Source of the DNA: Shinisaurus crocodilurus
Lineage: Eukaryota; Chordata; Lepidosauria; Squamata; Shinisauridae
Direction: 5' to 3'
Assembly (NCBI GenBank): GCA_021292165.1
Contig: CM037876.1
Coordinates: 317,406,776 to 317,470,775, forward strand
Length of the DNA stretch: 64,000 nucleotides
Part shown: piece after piece, positions 54,431 to 64,000 of the stretch
Numbering within the stretch: position 1 is the stretch's first letter
How the letters are laid out: each line of letters begins with the position of its first letter
Notes under the pieces: model-generated
The model's database searches: none
Seen by the model: only the letters and a program-made list of their open reading frames with translations
Told to the model about the DNA's origin: nothing
Made by a program: the position numbers and the translations under genes

Positions 54431-55059
54431 AACTATTTAGTTAAACTAAATAGTGTCACTAAATACAGAGATAAAAGCAACAACCAAGAAAATCTAAGCA
54501 AGGTTTAAAATCAGCAATACAGCTACGTTTTCCACAGGCGCCTAAAACACCATCAAGGATGGTGCCTATCGCACTGCAGGGTGAGAGATTTCCGAAGGCT
54601 CAACTAAAATGGTGCTCCTCCCGGTTGCCGTCAGATGTACCTGTGCAGGTGCCGGGACTTCCAGGATGCCCCGATCTGTGGATCTCGGTGCACGGGCAGG
54701 TTGGTGTCTGAATCAGGGCAGACGAGCTTTTTCATCCCAACAGATGACCAGCCCTGTGATGAACGCTGCCCCTGCATAACCTGGCTGTGACCCACCCAGC
54801 AAGCCAACCGCTGGGCTCCACTACATGGCTATTGGGCAGGGCTTGGTTAAAGGGCAGCATCCGGCAATCCTGGCAGACACCAGCAGGACCAATGCAATCC
54901 GGACACAAGTGGGCCACAAAACGAAACGCAGACACTCAAAAATTCCTGCAGGCAGCATTTTATCCAGACGACAAAAGCAGTGGGGCAAGCCACTGGCTAC
55001 AAAGCAGGTCAGACACATATGACACGCACACGAGACGTGCCTACCATGCAGAGGACAAT
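54431..55059. other. No gene recognised
   Basis: Unique-looking sequence; no domain-bearing frame. Confidence 0.4.
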
Positions 55060-55130
55060 TTGGTTCCATTTTACAGCTGATGAAGACTGAGGCACAGCGC
55101 CTGTTACGCTGCGGCATACTGTCTCTTCCC
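55060..55130 (-). mobile_element. MIR-like fragment
   Basis: TTCCATTTTACAGCTGATGA and AGACTGAGGCACAG match the well-known MIR/L2 segment for a mostly decayed ancient SINE. Confidence 0.55.
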
Positions 55131-55484
55131 CGCTATCATGGCTAGCTTGCCTAAATGCCTAACCACCCTTTCAAGGTACCTAACCAGTTTCATCAGTTCA
55201 GTGTGTAAGGACAGTAGAGGAACAATGTGCAATTTAAAAGACACGCACGCACACACACCGGGTCCTCTTCAATGTCTCAGGGTGTTACTCTGGGGGCATG
55301 CAGAGCACCTGCTTAGGACAGCAAAACATCTGTCAGAAGCCTGTGGGTAGGTAGCTACCCGTTTACAGCTCCCAGCAAGGGACTGGGCCTTTTCTCGCTA
55401 CCTGAAATTCAGCCGTGTGACCATTCTGCCCCCTAGCTTCTGAAGTCAGGTGTGTGTGTGGGGGGGGGGGAGAGATTCAAGGAA
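55131..55484. other. No gene recognised
   Basis: G-run at about 55460-55470; ACGCACGCACACACA near 55243. Confidence 0.4.
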
Positions 55485-55700
55485 TATTCCTTTTCAGCTG
55501 ATCTCATTTAATTTCAGTTCAGCATATGTATCCGTGGGATTATTAACCCAGCATGCATCGAACGCAGAATATTTATTGCCACAGATAATAGATGCCTCCG
55601 TTTCCCCATTTTAAAATAAAACAGCTATTTGACCACTGGGCCATTGCGTGTGTTTCCCGCACTGCATATATTACGCTGTTGAAAGTGATTCACACAAGGC
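55485..55700. promoter_or_regulatory. Candidate conserved non-coding element
   Basis: Repeat-free sequence with CAGCTGATCTCATTTAATTT, GATTATTAACCCAGC and AGAATATTTATTGCC. Judged by texture only. Confidence 0.22.
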
Positions 55701-55839
55701 GCAGGGGGGGTGGGCCGACCAGTGTTTAAGGTGCTGCGTGCAACCTCCCGTGTCTAGCAGAACTCTTCTTTGGCTGGAGCGCTCGGGGGGGGGCACAGAA
55801 ACAGAAAAGGGGAGGGCTGATATGGAGTGAAACTACTGA

Positions 55840-56009
55840 TCTGTGGCTCACGCTGGCTCAGCTTGTCTGAGCGTGGAAAGCTAAGCAGGGTCAGGCCTGG
55901 TTGTTTCTTGGTTGGGAGACCCCCTCCTCTAGTTTCCTGCATTGAGCAGGGGGTTGGACGTGATGGCCTTGTAGGCTCCTTCCAACTCTATGAGCTATGA
56001 AATCTATAA
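55840..56009 (+). mobile_element. 5S-derived SINE with CR1-like tail
   Basis: GGAAAGCTAAGCAGGGTCAG and a slightly changed C box (TTGGTTGGGAGACC), then GAGCAGGGGGTTGGACG and TCCAACTCTATGAGC. Confidence 0.85.
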
Positions 56010-56244
56010 TCCACTCTAGTTCTCTGTGGCCCCCTCGCCTTATCTCTTCGGACATAGCCCTGCCTGAAGCCTCCCACTCCCCAGCATTCCCGGCCAGCAT
56101 GGCCAATGCCTACGTATCCCATCCCTCCCTCCGGAGTCTGTCTTTCTGTTGAATTTTAGACTGCAAGCCTCTTGGTGCAGGGGGATCTCTCCTTTTGTAC
56201 TCAGCAAGGCCCCATGCACACCAGTGGTAAGTTTAAGAGGGGGT

Positions 56245-56325
56245 AAGCAACCCGGGGACCCCCAGATGTTTTGGACTACAACTCCCATCATCGGTGATCA
56301 TTGGCCATGCTGGATGGCCAAAAAA
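56245..56325. mobile_element. MITE P2-like half-copy
   Basis: GACCCCCAGATGTTTTGGAC and ACAACTCCCATCATCGG, then TTGGCCATGCTGG; truncated where the CR1 copy begins. Confidence 0.6.
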
Positions 56326-56329
56326 ATGG

Positions 56330-58334
56330 GTCTTCTACGTCCAAAGGCGTAGAATGTGGCTTCACAATAAACTCAAAGATGACCTGAAAACAAAAAAGGA
56401 CACGTATAGAAAGTGGAAGGAAGGACAGGCTACAGGGGAAGAGTACAGGCAGGTAGCACAGAACTGCAGGAATAGTGTCAGGAAGGCTAAAGCTGAGAAT
56501 GAGCTAAGGTTAGCGAGGAATGCTAAAAGCAACAAAAAAGCTTTCTTCAGATACATGCACAGTAAAAGACAGAAGAAAGAACTGGTGGTTCAACTACGCA
56601 ATGAGGATGGCAAATTGATAACAGAAGACAAAGAAAAGGCAGAAGTGTTCAATTCCTACTTCGGCTCGGTCTTCTCCCAAAAGAGGGTCTATGACCCCCC
56701 TGGCAAACCTGAAGTGCAGACTGAAGGGGCAGAATTGCAGCTTGAGATTGATAGGCAAATGGTCAAGGAGCACCTGATTACTCTGAACGAGTTTAAATCT
56801 CCAGGGCCTGATGAGCTGCATCCTAGAGTAATAAAGGAACTGGCAGAAGAACTCTCAGAACCACTGTCTATTATCTTTGAGAAATCATGGAGGACAGGTG
56901 AAGTGCCAGATGACTGGAGGAGGGCAAATGTTGTTCCCATCTTCAAAAAGGGCAAGAAGGAGGAACCTGGGAACTATAGGCCAGTCAGTCTGACATCAAT
57001 CCCCGGGAAGATTTTTGAGCAGATTATAAAGAAGTCAGTCTGCAAGCACCTTGAAAACAATGCAGTGATTACTAGAAGCCAGCATGGATTTGTCAAGAAC
57101 AAATCCTGTCAGACTAATCTGGTCTCATTTTTGATCGGGTAACCTCCCTTGTGGACTGTGGGAATGCTGTGGACATTATATACCTGGACTTCAGCAAAGC
57201 TTTCGACAAAGTGCCTCATGATATCCTGATTAGTAAGCTAGCTAAGAGTGGGCTAGATGGAAAAACTATCAGGTGGATCCACAATTGGCTACAGAATCGG
57301 ACTCAAAGAGTGCTTATCAATGGTTCCTTCTCAACCTGGGGAGAGGTAACGAGCGGGGTACCACAGGGCTCGGTCCTGGGCCCGGTGCTCTTCAACATTT
57401 TTATTAATGACTTGGATGAGGAGGTACAGGGAATGCTTATCAAATTTGCAGATGACACAAAGTTGGGTGGAGCAGCTAATACTCTGGAAGACAGAAACAA
57501 AATTCAAAGTGACCTCGATAGGCTGGAGCACTGGGCCGAAAACAACAGAATGAAATTTAATAGGATAAATGCCAAGTGCTGCACCTAGGGAGAGGAAACC
57601 AAATGCAGAGTTACAGAATGGGGGACACTTGGCTCAACAATACTACAAGTGAGAAGGATCTTGGAATTGTGGTAGATCACAAACTGAATATGAGCCAGCA
57701 ATGCGATGTGGCTGCAAAGAAGGCAAATGCAATTTTGGGCTGCATTAATAGAAGTATAGCTTCCAAATCACGGGAAGTGATAATTCCCCTTTACTCGGCA
57801 TTGGTTAGGCCTCATCTTGAGTACTGCGTCCAGTTCTGGGCACCTCACTTTAAGAAGGACATAGACAAACTGGAGAGGGTTCAGAGGAGGGCAACAAGGA
57901 TGATAAAGGGACTGGAAACAAGGCCATATGAGGAGAGACTGAAAGAACTGGGCATGTTTAGCCTTCAGAAGAGGAGACTGAGGGGAGATATGATCGCACT
58001 CTTCCAGTATTTGAAGGGATGTCACACAGAGGAGGGCAAAGATCTCTTCTCGTTCATCCCAGTTTGCAGGACACGGAATAATGGGCTCAAGTTACAGGAA
58101 CCTAGATTCCACCTAAACATCAGGAAAAATTTCCTGACTGTCAGAGCAATAAGACAATGGAACCAACTACCTAGGGAGGTGGTGGGCTCTCCCACTCTGG
58201 AGGCATTCAAGGTGCAGCTGGACAGACATCTGTCAGAGATGCTTTGACCTAGATTCCTGCATTGAGCAGGGGGTTGGACTCGATGGCCTTGTAGGCCCCT
58301 TCCAACTCTACTTTTCTATGATTCTATGATTCTA
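56330..58334 (+). pseudogene. CR1 LINE, about 2 kb, 5'-truncated
   Basis: Starts within ORF2 after the endonuclease (KKDTYRKWKEGQA) and runs through the whole reverse transcriptase to the 3' tail. Frame 1 (to 57142) has FKSPGPDELHP and NYRPVSLTSI. Frame 2 (57151-57588) has DFSKAFDKVPHD, GVPQGSVLGP and the catalytic FADDTKL. Frame 3 (57576-58247) holds the C-terminal segment. Two one-base deletions separate them: a T-run near 57126-57132 (five T versus six in the minus copy) and a G-run near 57562. The 3' end is TTCTATGATTCTA. A promising source copy apart from these breaks; not functional as it stands. Confidence 0.92.
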
Positions 58335-58371
58335 AAGGCAGGGTAGCTCTGATTTCCCAGATATGCTGGAC

Positions 58372-58455
58372 CAGCCTTCCCCAACCTGGCACACTCCGGA
58401 TGAGTTGGACCACAACTTCCAGCATGCCCCAGCCAGCATGGCCAATGGCTTCCCA
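58372..58455. mobile_element. MITE P2-like half-copy
   Basis: CCAGCCTTCCCCAACCTGGC and ATGCCCCAGCCAGCATGGCC; left arm with partial centre. Confidence 0.6.
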
Positions 58456-58689
58456 TAGTTGGAGTGGAGTTCGCTGTTGAATGTTTGTGCCTGAGGTCCC
58501 AAGGCAAGATTCTATCATATTAAGGGGCATCTAAGCATTACTAAGAAAGAAATAAAGGCGAGGGGGCTGTTAGGATTCTAAGCAGGCATGTGTTAGCAAT
58601 GTGCTCAAGTTCCCATGCATTTCCGCCCCCCAGGGGAGGGAGGAAGCTTTGTGCAAGCCCCCCCCCCTTGAGTGCAAAGTGCCCTTTCC

Positions 58690-58844
58690 CAGTATTTATT
58701 TATTTATTCATTTCATTTCATTTCTATACCACCCAATAGCCGAAACTCTCTGGGCAGTTCACAACAATTCATAAAACACAATGCAATAAAAATGGCATAA
58801 AAAGCAACAGAAATCTTTTTTCAATATACAAAATTAAAAAAACA

Positions 58845-58893
<49 letters not shown>

Positions 58894-58977
58894 GCTATTA
58901 TTATATTTCTTTATATCCCGCCTTTTTCCCAATACTGGGACTCAAGGCAGAGTTACACAACATTAAAATTTGTACAA
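58690..58977 (-). mobile_element. L2-like 3' ends flanking a (GAT)n run
   Basis: Two inverted LINE tails (58690-58840: TATTTATTTATTTATTC and CTCTGGGCAGTTCACAAC; 58891-58977: TTTATATCCCGCCTTTTTCC and CAGAGTTACACAACATTAAA). The microsatellite of about 16 GAT units at 58843-58892 lies between. Confidence 0.55.
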
Positions 58978-59280
58978 TCTACCGGTATATATATAAAAGA
59001 AAGTGTCCTGACTGACTGACTCATAAATGCCCAGCTCAAACCATTTAATCTAGGAACGTGAAATTTTGAAGGAACATTGCTTTTATGACGTAGAGCCCCA
59101 CTAAGGAAGGATTTTTTGAAATTCCGTCCCTAAGGGGGTGAAAAAAGGGGGCAAAATCGCCCCACTTTCATATCTCCTTTGGGCAAAACAACAGGGCAGC
59201 AGTTATGCAAATCGGCCTCACCTCAGAAATCCTGCAGGAGCCAATAGGAGCAGTTATGCAAATAGCCCATATGACACTTA
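58978..59280 (+). mobile_element. Helitron-like element, left part
   Basis: GGTATATATATAAAAGAAAG followed by TGTCCTGACTGACTGACTC resembles the 5' region of Helitron families with a TATATATAAAAG start and short-repeat tract. It continues to CAGTTATGCAAATAG and is cut by the CR1 at 59281. No Rep/helicase coding region. Assigned by resemblance only. Confidence 0.4.
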
Positions 59281-59362
59281 TCATAGAATCATAGAAAAGT
59301 AGAGTTGGAAGGGGTCCACAAGGCCATCGAGTCCAACCCCCTGCTCAACGCAGGAATCCAGG

Positions 59363-61031
59363 TCAAAGCATCCCTGACAGATGATTGTCCAGCTGCACCT
59401 TGAATGCCTCCAGAGTGGGAGAGCCCACCACCTCCCTAGGTAGTTGATTCCATTGTCTTATTGCTCTGACAGTCAGGAAATTTTTCCTGATGTTTAGGAA
59501 TCTAGGTTCCTGTAACTTGAGCCCATTATTCCGTGTCCTGCAAACTGGGATGATCGAGAAGAGATCCTGGCCCTCCTCTGTGTGACATCCCTTCAAGTAC
59601 TGGAAGAGTGCGATCATATCTCCCCTCAGTCTCCTCTTCTGAAGGCTAAACATGCCCAATTCTTTCAGTCTCTCCAGTCCCTTTATCATCCTTGTTGCCC
59701 TCCTCTGAACTCTCTCCAGTTTGTCTATGTCCTTCTTAAAGTGTGGTGCCCAGAACTGGACGCAGTACTCAAGATGAGGCCTAACCAGTGCCGAGTAAAG
59801 GGGAATTATCACTTCCCGTGATTTGGAAGCTATACTTCTATTAATGCAGCCCAAAATAGCATTTGCCTTCTTTGCAGCCACATTGCATTGCTGGCTCATA
59901 TTCAGTTTGCGATCTACCACAATTCCAAGATCCTTCTCACTTGTAGTATTGTTGAGCCAACTCCCCCATTCTGTAACTCTGCATTTGGTTTCCTCTCCCT
60001 AGGTGCAGCACTTGGCATTTATCCCTATTAAATTTCATTCTGTTGGTTTTGGCCCAGCGCTCCAGCCTATCGAGGTCACTTTGAATTTTGTTTCTGTCTT
60101 CCAGAGTATTAGCTGTTCCAACCAACTTTGTGTCATCTGCAAATTTGATAAGCATTCCCTGCACCTCCTCATCCAAGTCATTAATAAAAATGTTGAAGAG
60201 CAATGGGCCCAGGACCGAGCCCTGTGGTACGCCGCTCGTTACCTCTCCCCAGTTTGAGAAGGAACCACTGATAAGCACTCTCTGAGTCCGATTCTGTAGC
60301 CAATTGTGGATCCACCTGATAGTTGTTCCATCTAGCCCACTTTTAGCTAGCTTGCTAATCAGGATATCATGAGGCACTTTGTCGAAAGCTTTGCTGAAGT
60401 CCAGATATATGATATCCACAGCATTCCCACAGTCCACAAGGGAGGTTACCCGATCAAAAAATGAGATCAGGTTAGTCTGGCAGGATTTGTTCTTGACAAA
60501 TCCATGCTGGCTTCTAGTAATCACTGCATTGTTTTCAAGGTGCTTGCAGACTGACTTCTTTATAATCTGCTCAAAAATCTTCCCGGGGATTGATGTCAGA
60601 CTGACTGGCCTATAGTTCCTAGGTTCTTCCTTCTTGCCCTTTTTGAAGATGGGAACAACATTTGCCCTCCTCCAGTCATCTGGCACTTCACCTGTCTTTC
60701 ATGATTTCTCAAAGATAGTAGACAGTGGTTCTGAGAGTTCTTCTGCCAATTCCTTTATTACTCTAGGATGCAGCTCATCAGGCCCTGGAGATTTAAACTC
60801 GTTCAGAGTAATCAGGTGCTCCTTGACCATTTGCCTATCCATCTCAAGCTGCAATCCTGCCCCTTCAGTCTGCACTTCAGTTTGCCAGAGGGGACATAAA
60901 CTCTCTTTTGGGAGAAGACCGAGCTGAAGTAGGAATTGAACACTTCTGCCTTTTCCTTGTCTTGTTATCAATTTGCCATCCTCATCGCGTAGTTGAACCA
61001 CCATTTCTTTCCTCTGTCTTGTACTATGCAC
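59363..61031 (-). pseudogene. CR1 ORF2 reverse transcriptase segment, frameshifted
   Basis: Fragments read FKSPGPDELHPR (60699-61031), NYRPVSLTSIPGK, FSKAFDKVPHD, GVPQGSVLGPL and FADDTKLVG (59937-60686), then the C-terminal [16 protein letters not shown] (59363-59920). The catalytic FADD is intact. Frameshifts near 60690 and 59930 break the reading frame. This copy keeps the T-run and G-run bases that the copy at 56330 has lost. Confidence 0.9.
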
Positions 61032-61078
61032 GTATCTGAAGAAAGCTTTCTTGTTGTTTTTAGCATCCCTCGCTAACC

Positions 61079-62185
61079 TTAGCTGACACTATTCCTGCAG
61101 TTCTGTGCTACCTGCCTGTACTCTTCCCTTGTAGCCTGTCCTTCCTTCCACTTCCTATACGTGTCCTTTTTTGTTTTGAGTTTATTGTGAAGCCACATTG
61201 GCTTCTTCTGTTGCCCTCTGCCTTTTCTCCTTGTGGGAAATGTTTGCAATTGTGCCTTTAAAATTTCCTTTTTTAAAAACTCCCACCCATCCTGGGCTCC
61301 TTTACTCATTAGAGTCGCTTGCCATGGGATCTTACTTATCATTGTTCTGAGTTTGTTAAAATTGGCTTTCCTAAAATCCAGGGTACGTGTTTGGCTACAC
61401 TCAGCTTTTGCTCCCCTTAGAATCAAGAACTCAAGTATAACATGGTCACTTTCCCCCAGAGTTCCCGAAACTGCCACTTTATCCACTAACTCGTCTCTGT
61501 TGGTTAGAATCAGGTCAAGGATAGCCGATCCTCTAGTTCCTTCCTCCACTTTCTGTAGGAGGAAGTTATCAGCAGCACAACTCAGGAATTTCTTGGAGGG
61601 GCCATGTTTGGCTGAATAAGTCTCCCAACAGATATCAGGGAAATTGAAGTCACCTATTACTACCACATCATGCCTCCTTGAAACATTTGCAATTTGCTTT
61701 TCAAAAGTTTCATCCTCGTCTTCTCCTTGATTGGGTGGTCGGTAGTAGACTCCAACTGCCATGTTCGTCTTATCCTTTGCCCCCTTTATTTTAACCCAGA
61801 TGCTCTCAATGGGGCTGCCAAGTGCCTCTTCCTGTATCTCTGTGCAGAGATACGTATCTTTAACATACAGCGCAACTCCACCTCCCTTTCTGTTGCTTCT
61901 GTTCCTTTTGAACAAGTTATACCCATCAATTGCTGTATTCCAGCCATGGGAGTCATCCCACCAGGTTTCAGTTATCCCTATCAAGTCGTACTTGCCCTCA
62001 TGTATCAAGAGTTCAAATTCGTCCTGTTTGTTGCCCATACTCTGGGCATTAGTATAGAGACATTGAAGACTATGTGCTTTATAGTCCGACTTTCCCCCTA
62101 CATTTTGTGGTAGACTATCAATGGGCACCGCTGGAGCTGTTCTCTCCATTGTGGCATAGAGGCCTTCTTCCATTGGTACCCCCAA
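61079..62185 (-). pseudogene. CR1 ORF2 endonuclease segment
   Basis: An open segment of 368 codons carrying the apurinic-type endonuclease: YTNAQSMGNKQDE, ITETWWDD, GGGVALYVKD, GVYYRPP, VVIGDFNFPDI and a terminal ESDHVILEF. The Glu, Asn and Asp-His positions needed for cleavage are all visible. The frame ends early after CRNSVS because of a 22-bp deletion compared with the copy at 56470-56510. The endonuclease nicks target DNA for target-primed reverse transcription. Confidence 0.88.
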
Positions 62186-62211
62186 GTTTATGTCTCCCTC
62201 CCCTGTTGGAT

Positions 62212-62773
62212 TCAGTTTAAAGCCCTCTTGATTAAGTTCCTCATGCTGTGGCCAAACACATTCTTCCCAGTCCTTGTGAGGTGCAACCCATCCTTTGCCA
62301 GCAGTCCATCTTCCAGGAAGTGTAGCCCGTGGTCCCAGAATCCAAATCCCTCACGTCGGCACCACCTTCGTAGCCAGTCATTCACTCGGAGTATTTTTCT
62401 TTCCCTTTCTATGCCTCTTCCAAGTACTGGAAGGATGGATGAGAAGACTATCTGGGCCCCAAAGTTCTTGAGTTCCCTTCCCAACTCTTCAAAGTCTGCC
62501 GTGATTTCTTTGTAACTCCGCTTGCCAGTATCATTTGTACCCACGTGGAAGAGAAGGAAGGGGTATGTGTCGGTGGGCTGTATGAGCCTCGGCAGCTGCT
62601 CTTTCACATCCTTAAATTCCATGCCCCGGGGAGACAGCACACCTGGCGAGTCCATGGGTCTTCACTACATACTTTGGCTTCAATCCCCCGCAGGAGGGAG
62701 TCTCCCACTACGAGTACTCTTCTCTTTCTCTTGCTGTAGGCCTTGGTTTGATTGCCGCCACTTGGCTGACCTT
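62212..62773 (-). pseudogene. CR1 ORF1 region with SGNH esterase motifs
   Basis: The minus-strand frames contain RRVLVVGDSLLRG (block I, with the nucleophile serine of SGNH hydrolases), HVGTNDTG (block III) and KDGLHLTRTG (block V, Asp-x-x-His). CR1 ORF1 proteins are known to carry such an esterase domain, thought to help particle formation or membrane interaction. The N-terminal half of ORF1 is missing, and a frameshift near 62640 separates block I from the rest. The C-terminal frame ends at 62212, about 26 bp before the ORF2 start codon. Confidence 0.82.
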
Positions 62774-63240
62774 CACTTAGAATGTTCGTATGAATTTCTA
62801 CAGGGGCCAATAGGGGTGGGTATGCAAATCTCCCCTCTGCCGTTTAGAATGTTCTCTGAGGGGGTGAAAAGGGAAGGAAACTTTTTAAATAACTGCCTGA
62901 CTGAATGACTGCTGTGTGCAGGGCATCGTCGCATAGGCTCCATCACGTTTTGATGGATCCACCCCAAACTTGGCACGCATACTCTCCATCACCCAAGGAC
63001 AAAGACTGGCGGGTTCAAATCTCCGAAAAACCCTTGCTGCGCCTCTACAGCCCAAAATAGATGAGAGCCAATGGCGTCACTTGGGATGTTCGCAGGGGCC
63101 ATTCAGGAGCGGTTATGCAAATCACTCCAACGACATATAGAATGTTCGTATGAACTGCCACAGGGGCCAATCAGGAGCAGATATGCAAATCTCTCCTGCG
63201 TCAAAACAGAATGTTCATATGAACCACAGCCGGGGCGGAG
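62774..63240 (+). mobile_element. Helitron-like element, right part with tandem segments
   Basis: AGAATGTTCGTATGAA followed by CAGGGGCCAAT and ATGCAAATC occurs at 62779, 63130 and (shortened) 63200, and the related GGAGCCAATAGGAGCAG lies left of the CR1 at 59228. The segment at 62893-63060 (GACTGAATGACTGCTG, CCACCCCAAACTTGGCACGC) resembles the left part at 58990. So the CR1 entered a pre-existing tandemly organised element. Confidence 0.45.
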
Positions 63241-63399
63241 CTGGGATTTCATTGCTGGGTAGTCCCGGGGGGGGGCGGAAACTGGGATTTCATTGTTGCG
63301 TAGCCCCCGGGGGGGGCAAACTGGGATTACATGGTTGTGTAGTCCGGGGGGGGGAGAACAGGAATTTCATTGCTGTGTAGTCCCGGGGGGGGGGGGGAT
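63241..63399. repeat. 40-bp minisatellite, 4 units
   Basis: CTGGGATTTCATTGCTGGGT then AGTCCCGGGGGG recurs at 63241, 63282, 63321 and about 63359 with periods of 41, 39 and about 39 bp. Each unit ends in a G-run. Confidence 0.85.
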
Positions 63400-63505
63400 C
63401 AGCACCGGTGCAAGGCAGTTTGGTGCCCTAGGCAAGATCAGATATTTAGCACCCCCCCTTCCCACTTGAGCCCTCCCTCCAGCCCTATGCCCCTTATGCA
63501 TGATC

Positions 63506-63542
<37 letters not shown>

Positions 63543-64000
63543 CCTCTCCAGTCCTAAACATGTTTCCAGCTCCATCGAGATCAAGGGGGTTTACTTCCGT
63601 GTAAATTCTTTCCACGGGCTTCATTCAGCGGCCCCCGTCGGCTGCCCCCGCCGCCGCAGCCACTCCTCCTCTCGCCTGCGTTTCTTTGCTGCCGTCCCCG
63701 TCGCTTCTCTACCAGCTCTTTGCCAGCTTCGCAGACTGCTGCCGCCTATCTCCACGCTGCTTGCACGCTCACATCAAACTTTGTTTCCCCGCCCAGCCGC
63801 CTCTCTTTTCTCCTCTCCTGCCGAGTCACGGGGGGGGGGGGGGACATTATTAACTGCCTTCTCTTTCTCCTTTGTTTGCTCCAAAAGTGGGCTCAATTCC
63901 CAACTCTTTAGCACTGTATTTTTTTTTCAAGGCATTTCTGGCGCCCCCTTTAGCCCGGCGCCCTAGGCAGCCACCTAGTTGGCCTAATGGTAGCACCGGC
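63400..64000 (-). mobile_element. GC-rich hAT element (family A), cut by the window end
   Basis: Starts CAGCACCGGTGCAAGGCAG and reaches GGTAGCACCGGC at the last base, just short of its CTG terminus. Arms show GGTGCCCTAGGCAAG and GGCGCCCTAGGCAGCC in inverted relation. The interior differs from the other family A copies and holds an (AC)n run at about 63512-63540, a G-run at about 63830-63842 and CCGCCG-rich sequence. No transposase. The duplication cannot be checked. Confidence 0.78.

Larger units (their letters stand above)
59281..62773 (-). pseudogene. CR1 LINE, about 3.5 kb, retaining ORF1 and ORF2 regions
   Basis: Minus-strand order from the right: ORF1 esterase region (62773-62212), endonuclease (62185-61079), reverse transcriptase (61031-59363) and 3' tail at 59281. 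CACTTA flanks it on both sides (59275-59280 and 62774-62779), a likely 6-bp target duplication. It is broken by a frameshift in ORF1, a 22-bp deletion near 61084 and small frameshifts near 60920-60960, 60690 and 59930. It is the longest CR1 here and defines where the other copies are truncated. Confidence 0.92.

Noticed and set aside
62604..62810. Host esterase gene from the GDSLLRG motif
   Set aside because: It lies at the CR1 5' side in the correct order before the endonuclease, so it is the CR1 ORF1 domain.

Overview
The window looks like intergenic or intronic DNA from a squamate reptile, probably a lizard. I infer this from the repeat mix: CR1 LINEs with (ATTCTATG)n tails, tRNA-derived SINEs, a 5S-rRNA-derived SINE, L2-like 3' ends, many small hAT and palindromic MITEs, and long GT/CA runs. 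I found no host protein-coding gene, no functional RNA gene and no CRISPR-like system. Every coding signal I recognise belongs to a retrotransposon and is broken or truncated.

Layout. 1-9 kb: two copies of a hAT-type element packed with CGAGTC hexamers, a tRNA-derived SINE, a 5S-derived SINE pair, and a quiet stretch that looks like conserved non-coding DNA. 9-16 kb: palindromic MITEs, a minus-strand fragment of a zinc-finger-tailed LINE, and a three-level nest (SINE containing CR1 containing a mariner-like MITE). 16-29 kb: GC-rich hAT elements, one with a LINE inserted and one chimeric. This part also has a second, nearly identical copy of that LINE, two tRNA-Ala-derived SINEs, a third CGAGTC element, and a hAT interrupted by a solo LTR and a MITE. 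29-44 kb: mostly unremarkable sequence with CR1/L2 tails, plus a 13-unit 49-bp array grown from the end of a palindromic MITE. 44-56 kb: CR1, L2, hAT and LTR-like fragments and the fourth CGAGTC element. 56-64 kb: two large CR1 copies in opposite orientation. The minus copy interrupts a Helitron-like tandem region and keeps the ORF1 esterase, endonuclease and reverse transcriptase regions. A GC-rich hAT runs off the window end.

The functional logic is LINE/SINE and transposase parasitism. The CR1 copies carry the 3' tail shared by the 5S-derived SINE, so CR1 machinery probably mobilised that SINE. The hAT, mariner-like and TTAA-flanked MITEs encode no transposase here and needed enzymes from elsewhere. 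Target-site duplications readable in the sequence let several insertions be ordered in time. The most unusual structures are the MITE-born satellite at 32.1-32.9 kb, the CGAGTC element family with an exchangeable internal block, and the young zinc-finger LINE copies. I did not find a convincing new biological system, and family names here are from memory without database comparison.
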